NCBI GenBank assembly: GCA_014801865.1
Contig: JAAVDH010000018.1
Coordinates: 76,279 to 140,278, forward strand
Direction of reading: 5' to 3'
DNA length: 64,000 bases
Origin: Bacteroides sp.
Lineage (GTDB): Bacteria; Bacteroidota; Bacteroidia; Bacteroidales; Muribaculaceae
The notes below the pieces were generated by a model. The model ran no database searches. It was not told where the DNA came from and saw nothing but the letters and a program-made list of their open reading frames with translations. This document shows, piece by piece, positions 17,831-26,893 of the stretch. Position numbers and translations under genes: made by a program. Position 1 is the first letter of the stretch. The number at the start of each line of letters is the position of its first letter.

Positions 17831-18721
17831 ATGGAAGAGATCGTCTTTACCAAAATGCACGGACTTGGCAATGATTACGCGTATATTAACTGCTTGTCAT
17901 CTTGCCCGGATGATCTTCCATCGCTCTCTATAGAGATGAGCGACCGCCATTTGGGTGTGGGAAGTGACGGCATCATTCTGATATTGCCCTCTTCCGTGGC
18001 CGACTATCAGATGCGTATATTCAATGCCGACGGCTCGGAGGCAAAGATGTGCGGCAATGGTATCAGATGTGTCGGCAAATATCTTTACGACAATCATATC
18101 ACACCTCTTACAGAGCTTAATATCGAGACGCTGGCGGGTATACGTCAGCTGTCGTTGCATGTCGATCCCTCTACCGACCGCGTTGACTATGTGACGGTAG
18201 ATATGGGAGCTCCTATTCTTGACCCGCCATCAATACCGGTAGATGCTCCTGGCACGAGCATGATAGAGCGTGGAGTGGTGACGTCGCAGGGCGTTATGAC
18301 TGTGACAGCCGTGTCAATGGGTAATCCGCATGGTGTATTGTTCGTCAATGACATCAGTAAGGTTGACATCGACTCCATAGGTCCCGAGCTGGAGAATCAT
18401 CCCATGTGGCCTGACAGGGCAAATATAGAGTTCGTGGAGGTGAAGTCGCCCGACCATCTTAAGATGAGAGTGTGGGAGCGTGGCAGCGGAGAGACCCGCG
18501 CCTGTGGTACAGGAGCTTGTGCGGTATATGAGGCCGCCATACTTACCGGACGATGTATGGCCGACGGTATTAAGCCTGTCACGGTAGAGCTACCCGGAGG
18601 AGAGCTGATGATCAGTAAATCACGTACCGGGAGCATACTGATGACCGGACCGGCAACTACGGTTTTTGACGGTACATATTACAGAGCCGGTCATAAGCGC
18701 AGAGCCCATCTTAATCTCTAA
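17831..18721 (+). CDS. dapF: Diaminopimelate epimerase
   Basis: A 296-aa enzyme converting LL- to meso-diaminopimelate for lysine and peptidoglycan. The two catalytic cysteines are Cys74 (MCGNGIRC) and Cys225 (RACGTGACA), with the N-terminal KMHGLGNDY signature at about residues 7-15. The start at 17831 is set by the family N-terminus and by the promoter at 17772-17806. dapL follows 41 bases later, giving consecutive steps of one pathway: DapL makes the LL-isomer that DapF uses. Confidence 0.96.
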   Translation: MEEIVFTKMHGLGNDYAYINCLSSCPDDLPSLSIEMSDRHLGVGSDGIILILPSSVADYQMRIFNADGSEAKMCGNGIRCVGKYLYDNHITPLTELNIETLAGIRQLSLHVDPSTDRVDYVTVDMGAPILDPPSIPVDAPGTSMIERGVVTSQGVMTVTAVSMGNPHGVLFVNDISKVDIDSIGPELENHPMWPDRANIEFVEVKSPDHLKMRVWERGSGETRACGTGACAVYEAAILTGRCMADGIKPVTVELPGGELMISKSRTGSILMTGPATTVFDGTYYRAGHKRRAHLNL

Positions 18722-18762
18722 ATCGCCTCCCGCAAAGAAATCCGCCATAAATAAGAAAACGT

Positions 18763-19998
18763 ATGATACGTATCAATGAGAATTTCAGGAAACTCCCTTC
18801 AAGCTATCTCTTCTCAGAGATTGCCCGTAAGGTAGGCTCCTACGAAGTTTCACACCCTGATGTGAAGGTGATAAGGATGGGTATCGGCGATGTGACTCTT
18901 CCTCTGCCGCGTGCGGCAGTAGAGGGGGTGATTGCCGGTGCTATTGATGAACTGTCTTCCGATACGTTCCATGGCTACGGGCCTGAACAGGGACATGACA
19001 TGCTACGTCATGCCATCGGTGAAAATGATTACAGGAGACGTGGCATCAATGTGGCAGATGATGAGATATTCGTAGGCGACGGAGCCAAGAGCGATATCGG
19101 CAACTTTGTGGATATATTTGCGTCAGACACCAGGGTGGCTGTCACTGACCCGGTATATCCCGTATATGTTGACAGTAATGTGATGGCCGGACGTGCGGGC
19201 GAGCTGCTTGCTGACGGATGCTGGAGCCGTATCATTTACCTTCCGTGTACTGCTGAAAATGGATTTGTGCCGGCTCTCCCCTCAGAGGTGCCTGATTTGA
19301 TATACCTATGTTATCCGAATAATCCTACCGGCACGGTGCTGTCACGGTCACAGCTAAAGGAGTGGGTGGATTATGCACGTGCCAATGGCGCTATAATCGC
19401 TTTTGACTCGGCATACGAAGCATTTGTCACAGATGAAGATGTGCCGCGCAGTATCTATGAGATTGAGGGCGCAAGAGAGGTGGCTGTAGAGTTTCGCAGT
19501 TTTTCGAAGACTGCCGGGTTTACCGGAATGCGTCTGGGATATACCGTGGTGCCTCGCGAGGTTATGGCGCTCAACAGTGACGGTACACGTACTCCGATTC
19601 GCGACCTTTGGCTTAGACGGCAGACTACAAAGTTTAATGGTGCGAGCTATGTAGTTCAGTGCGGCGGTGCAGCACTATACACTCCGCAGGGCAAGACGCA
19701 GGTGGCTGGAAATATAGCCTATTATCGCGAGAATGCTGAAATGTTGCTTTCAGGATTGCGTGAAGCCGGACTTACGGTCTATGGAGGCACCAATTCACCA
19801 TATATATGGGTAAAGACTCCCGACGGTATGTCATCGTGGCAGTTCTTTGATTTTCTGCTTGATACCTGCCATATCGTGGGTACCCCTGGATGTGGTTTCG
19901 GCCCGTCGGGTGAGGGATACCTGCGTCTGACAGCGTTCAATACCCATGAGAATACTGCTGAAGCAGTCAGCCGTATACGTTCTTTCCTTAAAATATAG
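18763..19998 (+). CDS. dapL: LL-diaminopimelate aminotransferase
   Basis: A 411-aa PLP-dependent class I aminotransferase that makes LL-diaminopimelate directly from tetrahydrodipicolinate, bypassing the acylated intermediates. The PLP lysine is Lys249 in SFSKTAGFTGMRLGY; CYPNNPTGTVL is the cofactor-binding asparagine region, and the N-terminal NFRKLPSSYLFSEI and GIGDVTLPLP signatures are those of DapL. Length is that of the family (about 410). The pair with dapF indicates the aminotransferase variant of the lysine pathway. Confidence 0.96.
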   Translation: MIRINENFRKLPSSYLFSEIARKVGSYEVSHPDVKVIRMGIGDVTLPLPRAAVEGVIAGAIDELSSDTFHGYGPEQGHDMLRHAIGENDYRRRGINVADDEIFVGDGAKSDIGNFVDIFASDTRVAVTDPVYPVYVDSNVMAGRAGELLADGCWSRIIYLPCTAENGFVPALPSEVPDLIYLCYPNNPTGTVLSRSQLKEWVDYARANGAIIAFDSAYEAFVTDEDVPRSIYEIEGAREVAVEFRSFSKTAGFTGMRLGYTVVPREVMALNSDGTRTPIRDLWLRRQTTKFNGASYVVQCGGAALYTPQGKTQVAGNIAYYRENAEMLLSGLREAGLTVYGGTNSPYIWVKTPDGMSSWQFFDFLLDTCHIVGTPGCGFGPSGEGYLRLTAFNTHENTAEAVSRIRSFLKI

Positions 19999-20059
19999 TC
20001 TCCCCCTCTCCCCAATAATAGCCTATCTCCCTAAAGTAGCTATCTAAACAGATAATAAA

Positions 20060-20091
20060 CTCTCTAAGATATACATATTTCTAAGATATAT
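20060..20091 (+). repeat. CTAAGATATA leader repeats before glnN
   Basis: CTCTCTAAGATATA (20060-20073) and TTTCTAAGATATA (20079-20091) are two near-direct repeats just before the glnN start at 20096; the first shares 12 bases with 14508-14519. AT-rich; a promoter or leader role is possible but unproven. Confidence 0.35.
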
Positions 20092-20095
20092 AAAA

Positions 20096-22285
20096 ATGTC
20101 AAAACTGAGATTTAAGGTGGTTGACGAAGCCTTCAACCGTAAGGCCGACCATGTGGAAATACCTTCAGAGCGTCCCGAAAAGTATTACGGAAAGCAGGTG
20201 TTCAATCGTCAGAAGATGTTTGAATACCTTCCTGCCGACACTTATCAGTCGCTTGTGACAGCTATCGACAATAAGGAGCCTCTGTCACGTGAGGTGGCCG
20301 ACAGCGTGGCCGAAGGTATGAAGCGCTGGGCTATTGATAATGGTGCGCGTCATTATACCCACTGGTTTCAGCCTCTTACGGAGTCTACAGCCGAGAAACA
20401 TGATGCTTTCGTGGAGCATGATGGCAAGGGCGGCGTAGTAGAGAAGTTTACCGGCAAGCTGCTGGTGCAGCAGGAGCCTGACGCTTCCAGCTTCCCCAAC
20501 GGAGGTATACGTAACACCTTCGAGGCACGTGGCTACTCGGCATGGGATATCTCTTCTCCCGCGTTTATATGGGGCAATACACTGTGTATACCTACGGTGT
20601 TTATATCCTATACCGGTGAGAGTCTTGACTACAAGACTCCTCTTCTCAGAGCGCTCAACAGCGTAGACCGTGCGGCTACTGCCGTAGCTCAGTATTTTGA
20701 CCCTGAGGTGAAGCACGTGAAGAGCTTCCTCGGATGGGAGCAGGAGTATTTCCTCGTAGATGAGGCTCTGTACTCCGCACGCCCTGACCTGATGCTTACC
20801 GGACGTACCCTGATGGGTCATGAGTCGGCCAAGAATCAGCAGCTTGAGGACCATTACTTCGGTGCCATACCTTCGCGTGTGGAAGCCTTTATGCTTGACC
20901 TGGAAATAGAGTGTCATAAGCTCGGCATACCTGTGAAGACCCGCCACAATGAGGTGGCTCCCAACCAGTTTGAACTTGCTCCTATATTTGAGGAAACAAA
21001 TCTGGCCAATGACCATAATCTCCTGCTGATGAAAATCATGGATGAGGTGGCTCGTCGTCACCACTTCCGTGTGCTTCTTCATGAGAAGCCCTTTGCAGGT
21101 ATCAATGGTTCGGGTAAGCATAATAACTGGAGTCTCGGCACTGACAAGGGTGTGCTTCTGTTTGCCCCCGGCAAGACTCCCAAGGATAATCTTCAGTTCA
21201 TTACCTTTATGGTCAATGTTATGGCAGCCGTGCACCGTCATAACGGATTGCTCAAGGCTTCTATCGCGTCGGCTACCAATGCCCATCGTCTTGGAGCCAA
21301 TGAGGCACCCCCTGCCATTATCTCGATATTTACCGGTTCGTTCCTGGCCGGCATCCTGAATCAGATAGCCACCTCTGATACTGATGAGCTGCTTGATATG
21401 TCTGAAAAGGATGGTGTGAGCCTGAATCTGTCGCAGATTCCCGAACTTATGATAGATAACACCGACCGTAACCGTACGTCGCCCTTTGCCTTCACCGGTA
21501 ATAGATTTGAGTTCCGTGCCGTAGGTTCGTCGGCCAATTGTGCGAGTGCCATGATAGCACTTAATGCAGCAGTTGCCGAACAGCTCGATTTATTCCGTAA
21601 GGCGGTGGATGCGCGTGTGGCCAAGGGTGAAACTCTGCGCCATGCCCTGCTCGAAGAGCTCAGATCTCTTATCAAGCAGACTGAGGCTATACACTTCGAC
21701 GGCAATGGCTATAGCGATGAGTGGAAGGAAGAGGCTAAGCGTCGCGGCCTGGACTGCGAGACAAGCGTACCCAAGATATTTGATGCATACCTGAGCAAGA
21801 GCTCTGTAGAGATGTTCAAGTCTACCGGTGTGTTTACCGAGGTTGAACTTGAGGCTCGAAATGAGGTGAAGTGGGAGATGTATACTAAGAAGGTGCAGAT
21901 TGAGGCACGTGTGCTCGGTGACCTTGCTCTCAATCATATTATCCCTGTGGCTACGCGCTATCAGTCGGTGCTTCTCGACAATGTATATAAAATCAAGGGG
22001 CTTTTCCCCGAGCTCAAGGCTGCGGAGATTGCCGGTACCGATCTGCTTACTATCGAAAAGATGAGCGATCACATGAGAGTCATCAAGACGGAGGTACACC
22101 GTATGGTAGAAGCCCGCAAGTCGGCCAACAGACTGGAAAGCGAGCGTGAGAAGGCTATCGCTTACCATGATAATGTAGTGCCTTGCATGGAGGTAATACG
22201 CTACCATATTGACAAACTTGAGCTGATGGTCGATGACGAAATCTGGCCCCTGCCCAAGTACCGCGAACTGCTCTTCATCCGCTAA
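20096..22285 (+). CDS. glnN: Glutamine synthetase type III (GlnN)
   Basis: A 729-aa GSIII, the long form typical of Bacteroides and cyanobacteria, which makes glutamine from glutamate, ammonia and ATP. Visible signatures are HYTHWFQPLT near the N-terminus, a long central domain with WEQEYFLVD (metal-binding glutamates), RHNEVAPNQFELAP, the ATP-region INGSGKHNNWSLGTD and NRTSPFAFTGNRFEFRAVGSS. It is the entry point for ammonium assimilation. The last base of its stop codon is the first base of the next gene's start (TAATG), coupling it to a glutamine-using amidotransferase. Confidence 0.96.
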   Translation: MSKLRFKVVDEAFNRKADHVEIPSERPEKYYGKQVFNRQKMFEYLPADTYQSLVTAIDNKEPLSREVADSVAEGMKRWAIDNGARHYTHWFQPLTESTAEKHDAFVEHDGKGGVVEKFTGKLLVQQEPDASSFPNGGIRNTFEARGYSAWDISSPAFIWGNTLCIPTVFISYTGESLDYKTPLLRALNSVDRAATAVAQYFDPEVKHVKSFLGWEQEYFLVDEALYSARPDLMLTGRTLMGHESAKNQQLEDHYFGAIPSRVEAFMLDLEIECHKLGIPVKTRHNEVAPNQFELAPIFEETNLANDHNLLLMKIMDEVARRHHFRVLLHEKPFAGINGSGKHNNWSLGTDKGVLLFAPGKTPKDNLQFITFMVNVMAAVHRHNGLLKASIASATNAHRLGANEAPPAIISIFTGSFLAGILNQIATSDTDELLDMSEKDGVSLNLSQIPELMIDNTDRNRTSPFAFTGNRFEFRAVGSSANCASAMIALNAAVAEQLDLFRKAVDARVAKGETLRHALLEELRSLIKQTEAIHFDGNGYSDEWKEEAKRRGLDCETSVPKIFDAYLSKSSVEMFKSTGVFTEVELEARNEVKWEMYTKKVQIEARVLGDLALNHIIPVATRYQSVLLDNVYKIKGLFPELKAAEIAGTDLLTIEKMSDHMRVIKTEVHRMVEARKSANRLESEREKAIAYHDNVVPCMEVIRYHIDKLELMVDDEIWPLPKYRELLFIR

Positions 22286-24171
22286 TGGAACAACTTAAAC
22301 ACGAATGCGGTGTGGCGATGATACGCCTGCGGAAACCGCTTGAGTACTACCGTGAGAAGTACGGTACCTATATGTACGGTCTCAGTAAGCTGTATCTACT
22401 GATGGAGAAGCAGCACAACCGTGGACAGGAGGGTGCCGGCATCGGGGTGGTGAAACTTCATGCTCGTCCGGGGCACGAATACGTATATCGTGAGCGTGCT
22501 CTCGGGTCGGGTGCCATACAGGAGATATTTGACAAGGTGTTTCCTCAACTCACGTCGGCAGAAACAGATCGGCTCCCGGCCAGTCAGGTAGAGGAGGAGA
22601 GCCCGTTTGTAGGTGAAATCTACATGGGTCATCTCCGCTACAGTACTACGGGTAAGAGCGGCATAAATTATGTGCACCCTTTTCTGCGACGCAACAACTG
22701 GCGGTCGCGCAATTTGCTGCTTTGTGGCAATTTTAATCTCACGAATGTAGACCGCCTGTATGAGTCGATAGTGAGCCACGGTCAACATCCGCGAATCTAC
22801 AGTGACACGATTATGCTGCTCGAACAGCTCGGATACTCTCTTGACAGGGAGAACCACAGGCTGTATCGTAAGTATCGAGACTCGATGGAGGGGCTTAGGC
22901 TTACGCGTCGTATAGAGGATGAATTGAGTGTGGCAAATGTGCTGTCGGAAACGGCAGATATGTGGGATGGCGGGTTCGTCATTTGCGGTGCTACCGGCTC
23001 GGGTGATATGTTTGCCCTGCGTGATAGTCATGGCATTCGTCCTGCTTTCTACTATGTCGATGACGAAGTGGTGGTGCTTGCTTCGGAGCGTCCGGTAATA
23101 CAGACAGTGATGAATGTGGCCCGCAGGGATGTGGAGGAATTGCGCCCCGGTACAGCCCTAATAGTCTCAAAGGCCGGAGAAGTGTCGCTTCAGGAGATTA
23201 TGCCTGAGGGTGAAAACCGTAAGTGCTCGTTTGAGCGTATATACTTCTCGCGCGGCAGTGATGCCGATATTTATCGCGAGCGCAAGGCGCTGGGACGGAT
23301 TCTTGTGCCTCGATTGCTGGAGATGATTGACGGCGATCTGGACAATACTGTATTCTCGTTTATTCCCAACACGGCTGAAGTGGCGTTTTTGGGTATGGTA
23401 GAGGCGCTGCAGGAGGCTCGTGAAAAGGAGAAATGCAGGGCAATACTTGAAGCCTCAGAAGAGAATCGTCTGACTCCCGAACTACTGGACTCGATAATGA
23501 CCCGTAAGGTGAGGGTTGAGAAAGTGGCTATAAAAGATATCAAGCTCCGTACATTCATAGCCGAGGGAGAGGCGAGAAATGATCTGGCCGCACACGTATA
23601 TGATGTTACCTACGGTATCGTGCGCAATGATAGCGACACTCTGGTAGTGATAGATGACAGCATTGTGCGTGGCACTACCCTAAAGCAATCTATAATCCGC
23701 ATACTCGACCGCCTGCATCCGCGGTGTATTATCGTGGTGTCATCGTCGCCTCAGGTGAGGTATCCCGACTGCTATGGTATAGATATGTCGCGTATGGGCG
23801 AGTTCGTAGCATTTCGTGCGGCCGTAGAGCTACTGCGTGAAAGCGGTCGCGAGAATCTGCTCAAGAAGGTTTACGAAGAGTGTAAAGCTCAGGAGCAACT
23901 CCCCGATAGTGAGATTCGCAATTGTGTAAAGGATGTCTACGCACCATTCACGGATGAGGAAATATCACGCAAGATAGCCAAGATGCTTACCCCGGCTGAA
24001 ACTCATGCCGAGGTAAAGATACTGTATCAGACTGTCGAAGGGCTTCATGAGGCGGTGCCGGATCATCCCGGTGACTGGTATTTCTCGGGTGATTATCCCA
24101 CCTCCGGCGGTATAAGACTCGTCAATCGCGCTTTCGTGAATTTCTACGAGGGCAATGCCGATAAGAGATAG
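22285..24171 (+). CDS. PurF-like glutamine amidotransferase-phosphoribosyltransferase
   Basis: A 628-aa protein, longer than normal PurF (about 470-510). The N-terminal nucleophile hydrolase half starts HECGVAMI, so Cys8 would be exposed by removing a 7-residue propeptide, as in Bacillus PurF. QHNRGQEGAGIG, GHLRYSTTG and LLCGNFNLTN are GATase signatures. The phosphoribosyltransferase half has CSFERIYFSRGSD and the intact PRPP loop VVIDDSIVRGTT. Extra sequence lies between the halves (about residues 375-430) and at the C-terminus. It may be a PurF paralogue and not the main purine enzyme. Overlap with glnN by one base suggests coupled translation. Confidence 0.85.
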   Translation: MEQLKHECGVAMIRLRKPLEYYREKYGTYMYGLSKLYLLMEKQHNRGQEGAGIGVVKLHARPGHEYVYRERALGSGAIQEIFDKVFPQLTSAETDRLPASQVEEESPFVGEIYMGHLRYSTTGKSGINYVHPFLRRNNWRSRNLLLCGNFNLTNVDRLYESIVSHGQHPRIYSDTIMLLEQLGYSLDRENHRLYRKYRDSMEGLRLTRRIEDELSVANVLSETADMWDGGFVICGATGSGDMFALRDSHGIRPAFYYVDDEVVVLASERPVIQTVMNVARRDVEELRPGTALIVSKAGEVSLQEIMPEGENRKCSFERIYFSRGSDADIYRERKALGRILVPRLLEMIDGDLDNTVFSFIPNTAEVAFLGMVEALQEAREKEKCRAILEASEENRLTPELLDSIMTRKVRVEKVAIKDIKLRTFIAEGEARNDLAAHVYDVTYGIVRNDSDTLVVIDDSIVRGTTLKQSIIRILDRLHPRCIIVVSSSPQVRYPDCYGIDMSRMGEFVAFRAAVELLRESGRENLLKKVYEECKAQEQLPDSEIRNCVKDVYAPFTDEEISRKIAKMLTPAETHAEVKILYQTVEGLHEAVPDHPGDWYFSGDYPTSGGIRLVNRAFVNFYEGNADKR

Positions 24172-24206
24172 TCCGGAAATAAGACTCTGACGAACTAATA
24201 TCTATG

Positions 24207-24252
24207 ATAATGGCCGTTTGTGTAGGATGATTCCTACGCATACGGCCATTAT
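24207..24252. terminator. Bidirectional terminator between the PurF-like and GlmU-like genes
   Basis: 21-base arms (24207-24227 and 24232-24252) around a TGAT loop, with two G-T pairs, between convergent genes. Ends are AT-rich (ATAATGGCC / GGCCATTAT). Confidence 0.85.
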
Positions 24253-24286
24253 AGTGAATTAGAGATAAGTAAAACCGGTGTGCGTA

Positions 24287-25492
24287 TCAGCGGTATTTAT
24301 CTGTGATGTCATAGAGGGTAAGATACATTTTCTCCTCCTGAGGTGTGAGAGTGATGTCGCGTCGTGCCATGACCCTGCGCGCAATGTCAAGGAATTTAGT
24401 GGGGTTGACATCGGTGAATCCGGCTGTGGGTGAACCTTCGGTAAAGGATGGCACAAAGTTGCGCGGGAATCCGGTGCCATGTATGTTGACCCCTACACCC
24501 ACCACGGTGGCTGTGTTGAACATCGTATTGATACCGGCCTTGGAATGGTCGCCCATTATGAGTCCGCAGAATTGTCGTCCTGTGCGTGCGAAGCGGTGAC
24601 TCGGATAGTTCCAGAGTTTGATTTCAGTATAGTCATTCTTAAGGTTCGAGGCTGTAGCTCCTGCACCGAGGTTGCACCATTGGCCTATGACGGCATTACC
24701 GAGGAATCCGTCATGAGCTTTGTTGGCATATCCCAGAAAGACAACGTTATTGACTTCGCCACCTATCTTACAGTGTGGACCGAGAGTGGTGGGGCCATAT
24801 ACCTTACTGCCCATGTTGATATGTGAGTGGGGGCCAACGCACAGACCGCCACGTATGCAGCTACCCTCCATAATCTCAGCTCCGGCAGCGACGTATACCG
24901 GTTCGTTGGCGTTGATGATAGCTCCCTCGACAGTGGCGCCCTCTTCAAGGAATATGTTTTCGCGGGGGCCGATGATGATGTTTGACGGACTAATGGAGGC
25001 TGATTCGCGTCCGGCAGTCAAAAGTACGAAGTCGCTACGCAGGGCCTCGCCATTTCCTTCAAATATGTCGAGAAGCGAACGTATGGCAGGGTATTGGCCA
25101 TCGAATAGGATATGGGGCAGGCTGAGTGCTTCGGCGGGTGATATGGGGCGTTTCTCACAGCGGTAGGCTATGAGTTCTTCTGAGGCTCCTCCGATGGTTG
25201 AGGTGAGGCATTGGCCGGCCGGCAGGCGGCGTATAGCGTCAGCAAGCTCGGGCGTGGGAGCTATGTGACCCGCTATATATAATAAGGAGTCAGCTGTAGG
25301 GTCGAGCGTCAGGGGAAACAGCTCCGAGAGGTAGTCAACCGTGAGCCATGAGTAATGGCCGGGGAGATAGTGTGCCCATTTGTCAGCAATCGTGAGTATA
25401 CCCTGACGAAGTAACCCTGTAGGGCGCGTAAATGTGAGCGGAAGAAGGTCTTCGCGCACACGCTCGTCATCGAAAAGTATTATGTCGGTCAT
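24287..25492 (-). CDS. GlmU-like putative sugar nucleotidyltransferase
   Basis: About 401 aa from the Met at 25492 (MTDIILFDDE, matching relatives; a Met five residues earlier is possible). The N-terminal part is a divergent nucleotidyltransferase fold (LLPLTFTRPTGLLRQGI near residues 18-34). From about residue 170 the protein is a left-handed beta-helix of hexapeptide repeats (IIGPRENIFLEEGATVEGAIINANEPVYVAAGAEI, VGPHSHINMGSKVYGPTTLG, GEVNNVVFLGYANKAHDGFLGNAVIG). This is the Bacteroidetes GlmU-family type. Substrate is unknown; UDP-GlcNAc or another sugar nucleotide is likely from family. It diverges from rfbC over a short shared promoter region. Confidence 0.86.
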   Translation of the reverse strand: MTDIILFDDERVREDLLPLTFTRPTGLLRQGILTIADKWAHYLPGHYSWLTVDYLSELFPLTLDPTADSLLYIAGHIAPTPELADAIRRLPAGQCLTSTIGGASEELIAYRCEKRPISPAEALSLPHILFDGQYPAIRSLLDIFEGNGEALRSDFVLLTAGRESASISPSNIIIGPRENIFLEEGATVEGAIINANEPVYVAAGAEIMEGSCIRGGLCVGPHSHINMGSKVYGPTTLGPHCKIGGEVNNVVFLGYANKAHDGFLGNAVIGQWCNLGAGATASNLKNDYTEIKLWNYPSHRFARTGRQFCGLIMGDHSKAGINTMFNTATVVGVGVNIHGTGFPRNFVPSFTEGSPTAGFTDVNPTKFLDIARRVMARRDITLTPQEEKMYLTLYDITDKYR

Positions 25493-25526
25493 GATGTGCG
25501 TAGTCAAGATGTGTGGATGAATTCGG

Positions 25527-25543
25527 CAAAATTACTACTTTTG
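25527..25543. promoter_or_regulatory. Back-to-back -7 boxes of the GlmU-like gene and rfbC
   Basis: The minus-strand box (25527-25534, reads TAATTTTG) and plus-strand box (25536-25543, TACTTTTG) are one base apart in the intergenic gap, so the two promoters must overlap and probably compete. Confidence 0.55.
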
Positions 25544-25564
25544 TAGAAATTTTATTCAATTGTC

Positions 25565-26134
25565 ATGACTTTTACCGAGACCAATATAAAAGGAGTGTGG
25601 ATAATCGAACCTAAGAAGTTTGGGGATCACCGAGGCTACTTTGTAGAGACCTATAATAAGGATGTTTTTGAACGTGGAATCGGGCGTTCGGTTGATTTCG
25701 TGCAGGATAATGAATCATATTCCACTCATGGTGTGCTTCGCGGACTTCACTTCCAGAAGGGGCGCTACTCGCAGGCAAAGCTCGTGAGAGTTTCGCAGGG
25801 TAGGGTAGTGGATGTGGCCGTAGACCTACGTGAGAGCTCGCCAACATACGGCCGCCACGTGGCTGTGGAGCTTGACAGCGAAAGCGGACGTATGCTTTTC
25901 GTGCCGCGCGGCTTTGCCCACGGATTTGTGGTGACCGGCGACAGAGCACAATTTCAGTATAAAGTAGACAATATATATGCGCCACAGAGCGAGATGACTT
26001 TGAAGTTCGATGATCCGCATCTGGACATTGACTGGCGTCTTGACAGATCAGAACTGATACTTTCGGCAAAGGATGAAAAGGGTATTTCGTTTGACGAGGT
26101 TGAGCCTTTCATCGCCGGCGATATCGAAGGATAA
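25565..26134 (+). CDS. rfbC: dTDP-4-dehydrorhamnose 3,5-epimerase
   Basis: A 189-aa cupin enzyme for dTDP-L-rhamnose synthesis, a precursor of surface polysaccharides. Family motifs are intact: GVLRGLHFQ with the catalytic histidine, QAKLVRVSQGRVVDVAVDLR, and FVPRGFAHGFVV with the catalytic region ending in QYKVDNIYAPQSEMTL (tyrosine general acid). The other rfb genes are not adjacent. The gene is followed by the rpsL promoter region. Confidence 0.95.
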   Translation: MTFTETNIKGVWIIEPKKFGDHRGYFVETYNKDVFERGIGRSVDFVQDNESYSTHGVLRGLHFQKGRYSQAKLVRVSQGRVVDVAVDLRESSPTYGRHVAVELDSESGRMLFVPRGFAHGFVVTGDRAQFQYKVDNIYAPQSEMTLKFDDPHLDIDWRLDRSELILSAKDEKGISFDEVEPFIAGDIEG

Positions 26135-26295
26135 ATTGAGCTCGGGAGTCGAAACAGGGGAAGTGGATGACTCGGTTGAGAGCAGGAAGAAAGGGGAAGA
26201 GTGCGATGTTTTGGTCGGGAATTCCGCCCGTAGGAAAATTGAATCGGGCTATTTACCCCAGCCGTCCGGAATGGGAGCGAAATTTTATTGAAAAG
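26135..26295. other. Gap between rfbC and the str promoter
   Basis: No confident gene. A 46-codon frame (ATG 26167, stop 26305-26307, ending AIYPSRPEWERNFIEKFGY) is present but has no supporting context. No terminator hairpin was found after rfbC. Confidence 0.3.
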
Positions 26296-26327
26296 TTTGG
26301 ATATTAGAAGATTAGTTCGTAATTTTG
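26296..26327 (+). promoter_or_regulatory. Main promoter of the str-S10-spc-alpha cluster
   Basis: TTTG (26296-26299), 20-base spacer, TAATTTTG (26320-26327): an exact match to the Bacteroidetes sigma-A type consensus, about 157 bases before rpsL. It implies a leader of roughly 150 nt. Confidence 0.85.
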
Positions 26328-26338
26328 TGTCGCTTTTA

Positions 26339-26484
26339 GGCAGAAACTGTGCTTTGTTGTGTCTAACCCTTTGGGGGTCAGTGCATAACGGTGTGTATAA
26401 GTGATTCTGCCCGCATCGCGGAAATGCGGTGTGAGTGATGTAAGAAACATAAAGTTAACATAGATATAAATTAGAAGAACTAAG
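26339..26484 (+). promoter_or_regulatory. Structured 5' leader of rpsL
   Basis: GGCAGAA (26339-26345) pairs with TTCTGCC (26405-26411), enclosing a domain with an ACCC/GGGT hairpin. A second hairpin CCGCAT/ATGCGG (26411-26416 and 26424-26429) follows at once. The rest to rpsL is AT-rich and single-stranded looking. An autoregulatory ribosomal-protein leader is likely but not shown. Confidence 0.45.
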
Positions 26485-26868
26485 ATGCCTACTATTCAGC
26501 AATTAGTAAGAAAAGGACGTGTCGCTCTTGAGGACAAGAGTAAGTCACCCGCACTTGATTCATGCCCCCAGCGTCGTGGCGTATGTGTGCGTGTGTATAC
26601 CACTACCCCCAAGAAGCCTAACTCGGCTATGCGTAAGGTTGCTCGTGTGCGCCTGACCAACGGTAAGGAAGTTAACTCCTATATCCCCGGTGAGGGTCAC
26701 AACCTTCAGGAGCACTCAATCGTGCTTGTTCGCGGCGGTCGTGTTAAGGACCTCCCCGGTGTACGTTATCACATCGTGCGCGGCACTCTTGATACATCAG
26801 GTGTAAAGGATCGCACCCAGCGTCGTTCGAAGTACGGTGCCAAGCGTCCCAAAGCTGCTAAGAAGTAA
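26485..26868 (+). CDS. rpsL: 30S ribosomal protein S12
   Basis: A 127-aa decoding-centre protein. [19 protein letters not shown] holds Lys43-Lys44 and [12 protein letters not shown] holds Lys88; both lysines where streptomycin-resistance changes usually occur are the sensitive type. The Asp of KDLPG is the usual beta-methylthiolation site in many bacteria. First gene of the cluster, followed by a 229-base gap with two hairpins before rpsG. Confidence 0.98.
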   Translation: MPTIQQLVRKGRVALEDKSKSPALDSCPQRRGVCVRVYTTTPKKPNSAMRKVARVRLTNGKEVNSYIPGEGHNLQEHSIVLVRGGRVKDLPGVRYHIVRGTLDTSGVKDRTQRRSKYGAKRPKAAKK

Positions 26869-26893
26869 TCAAGCACAGTTTCTTACAAACTAA

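Noticed and set aside
20285..21286. 333-aa minus-strand frame opposite glnN
   Set aside because: Antisense shadow of a highly conserved gene; composition is not protein-like.
26073..26291. 72-aa frame overlapping the end of rfbC
   Set aside because: It starts inside rfbC in another frame and has low-complexity content without family resemblance.
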